Positions 13,842-13,899 of a stretch of 13,899 bases of DNA are shown piece by piece. How positions within the stretch are numbered: the first letter of the stretch is position 1; each line of letters begins with the position of its first letter. This DNA is from Bacillota bacterium. Its GTDB lineage: Bacteria > Bacillota > Negativicutes > Sporomusales > Sporomusaceae. Position numbers and translations under genes: made by a program. The DNA lies in contig JAEWGR010000139.1 of NCBI GenBank assembly GCA_023388195.1, positions 1-13,899 on the forward strand, in the 5' to 3' direction. Below the pieces are notes generated by a model. That model worked only from the letters and a program-made list of their open reading frames with translations. It did no database searches and was not told the DNA's origin.

Positions 13842-13899
13842 ATGATGACGACTTTTGGACTATTGATTGCTGCACTGGCTGCGTATTGGGTATATAATG
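13842..13899 (+). CDS. Start of an unidentified hydrophobic protein, cut by the window end
   Basis: GGGAGG at 13827-13832 lies 9 bases before ATG ATG at 13842-13847, and the frame stays open to the window end (19 codons). The visible start, MMTTFGLLIAALAAYWVYN, is hydrophobic from residue 5 and fits an N-terminal membrane anchor or signal peptide. Too little is present to name a family. The two preceding promoters and good ribosome site make a real gene likely. Confidence 0.6.
   Translation, partial: MMTTFGLLIAALAAYWVYN

Overview
The window reads as ordinary chromosomal DNA of a low-to-mid GC Firmicute. The mix of genes fits a Negativicutes/Sporomusaceae-like spore former: a KinB-like two-TM sensor kinase, a YmaF-family protein, AzlCD, a MocR-type regulator, strong AGGAGG-type ribosome binding sites, TTG starts and tRNA genes with encoded CCA. 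The lineage is inferred from gene content and style, not proven. I see no phage, insertion sequence, CRISPR array or plasmid gene.

Layout. 1-949: a strong hairpin terminator and an exported SIMPL-domain protein (minus), divergent from an HD-type phosphohydrolase (plus). 1571-4737: a minus-strand operon of a MocR-type regulator followed by a cytoplasmic gamma-glutamyltransferase-family enzyme, convergent with and slightly overlapping the HD gene. 4738-5850: a regulatory intergenic region with a perfect 10-bp inverted repeat touching a good promoter, then azlC-azlD (branched-chain amino acid export type) on plus. 5795-6919: a membrane-anchored diguanylate cyclase (minus) whose tail is read through the 3' end of azlD. 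7084-7623: a YmaF-family protein with a remarkable Asp/Cys tail. 7872-8708: spermidine synthase. 8782-9894: an M29 aminopeptidase (minus). 10067-10398: tRNA-Asn, tRNA-Glu and tRNA-Val with a hairpin repeat in the cluster. 10537-12177: a sensor histidine kinase with no partner response regulator here. 12362-13555: an MFS transporter of the fosmidomycin-resistance family (minus). 13842-end: the start of a membrane-type protein, cut by the window edge, behind two candidate promoters.

How parts may work together. The best-supported unit is the divergent pair regulator+GGT / azlCD, sharing one control region. It suggests coordinated handling of gamma-glutamyl or acyl-amide compounds and amino-acid export; this is inference. 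The other genes look like single-gene transcription units separated by clear terminators. No novel multi-gene system is evident. The most unusual items are the Asp/Cys plus (Lys-Tyr)4 tail of the YmaF protein, the shared operator-like palindrome at 4758-4794, and the tandem hairpin repeat inside the tRNA cluster.
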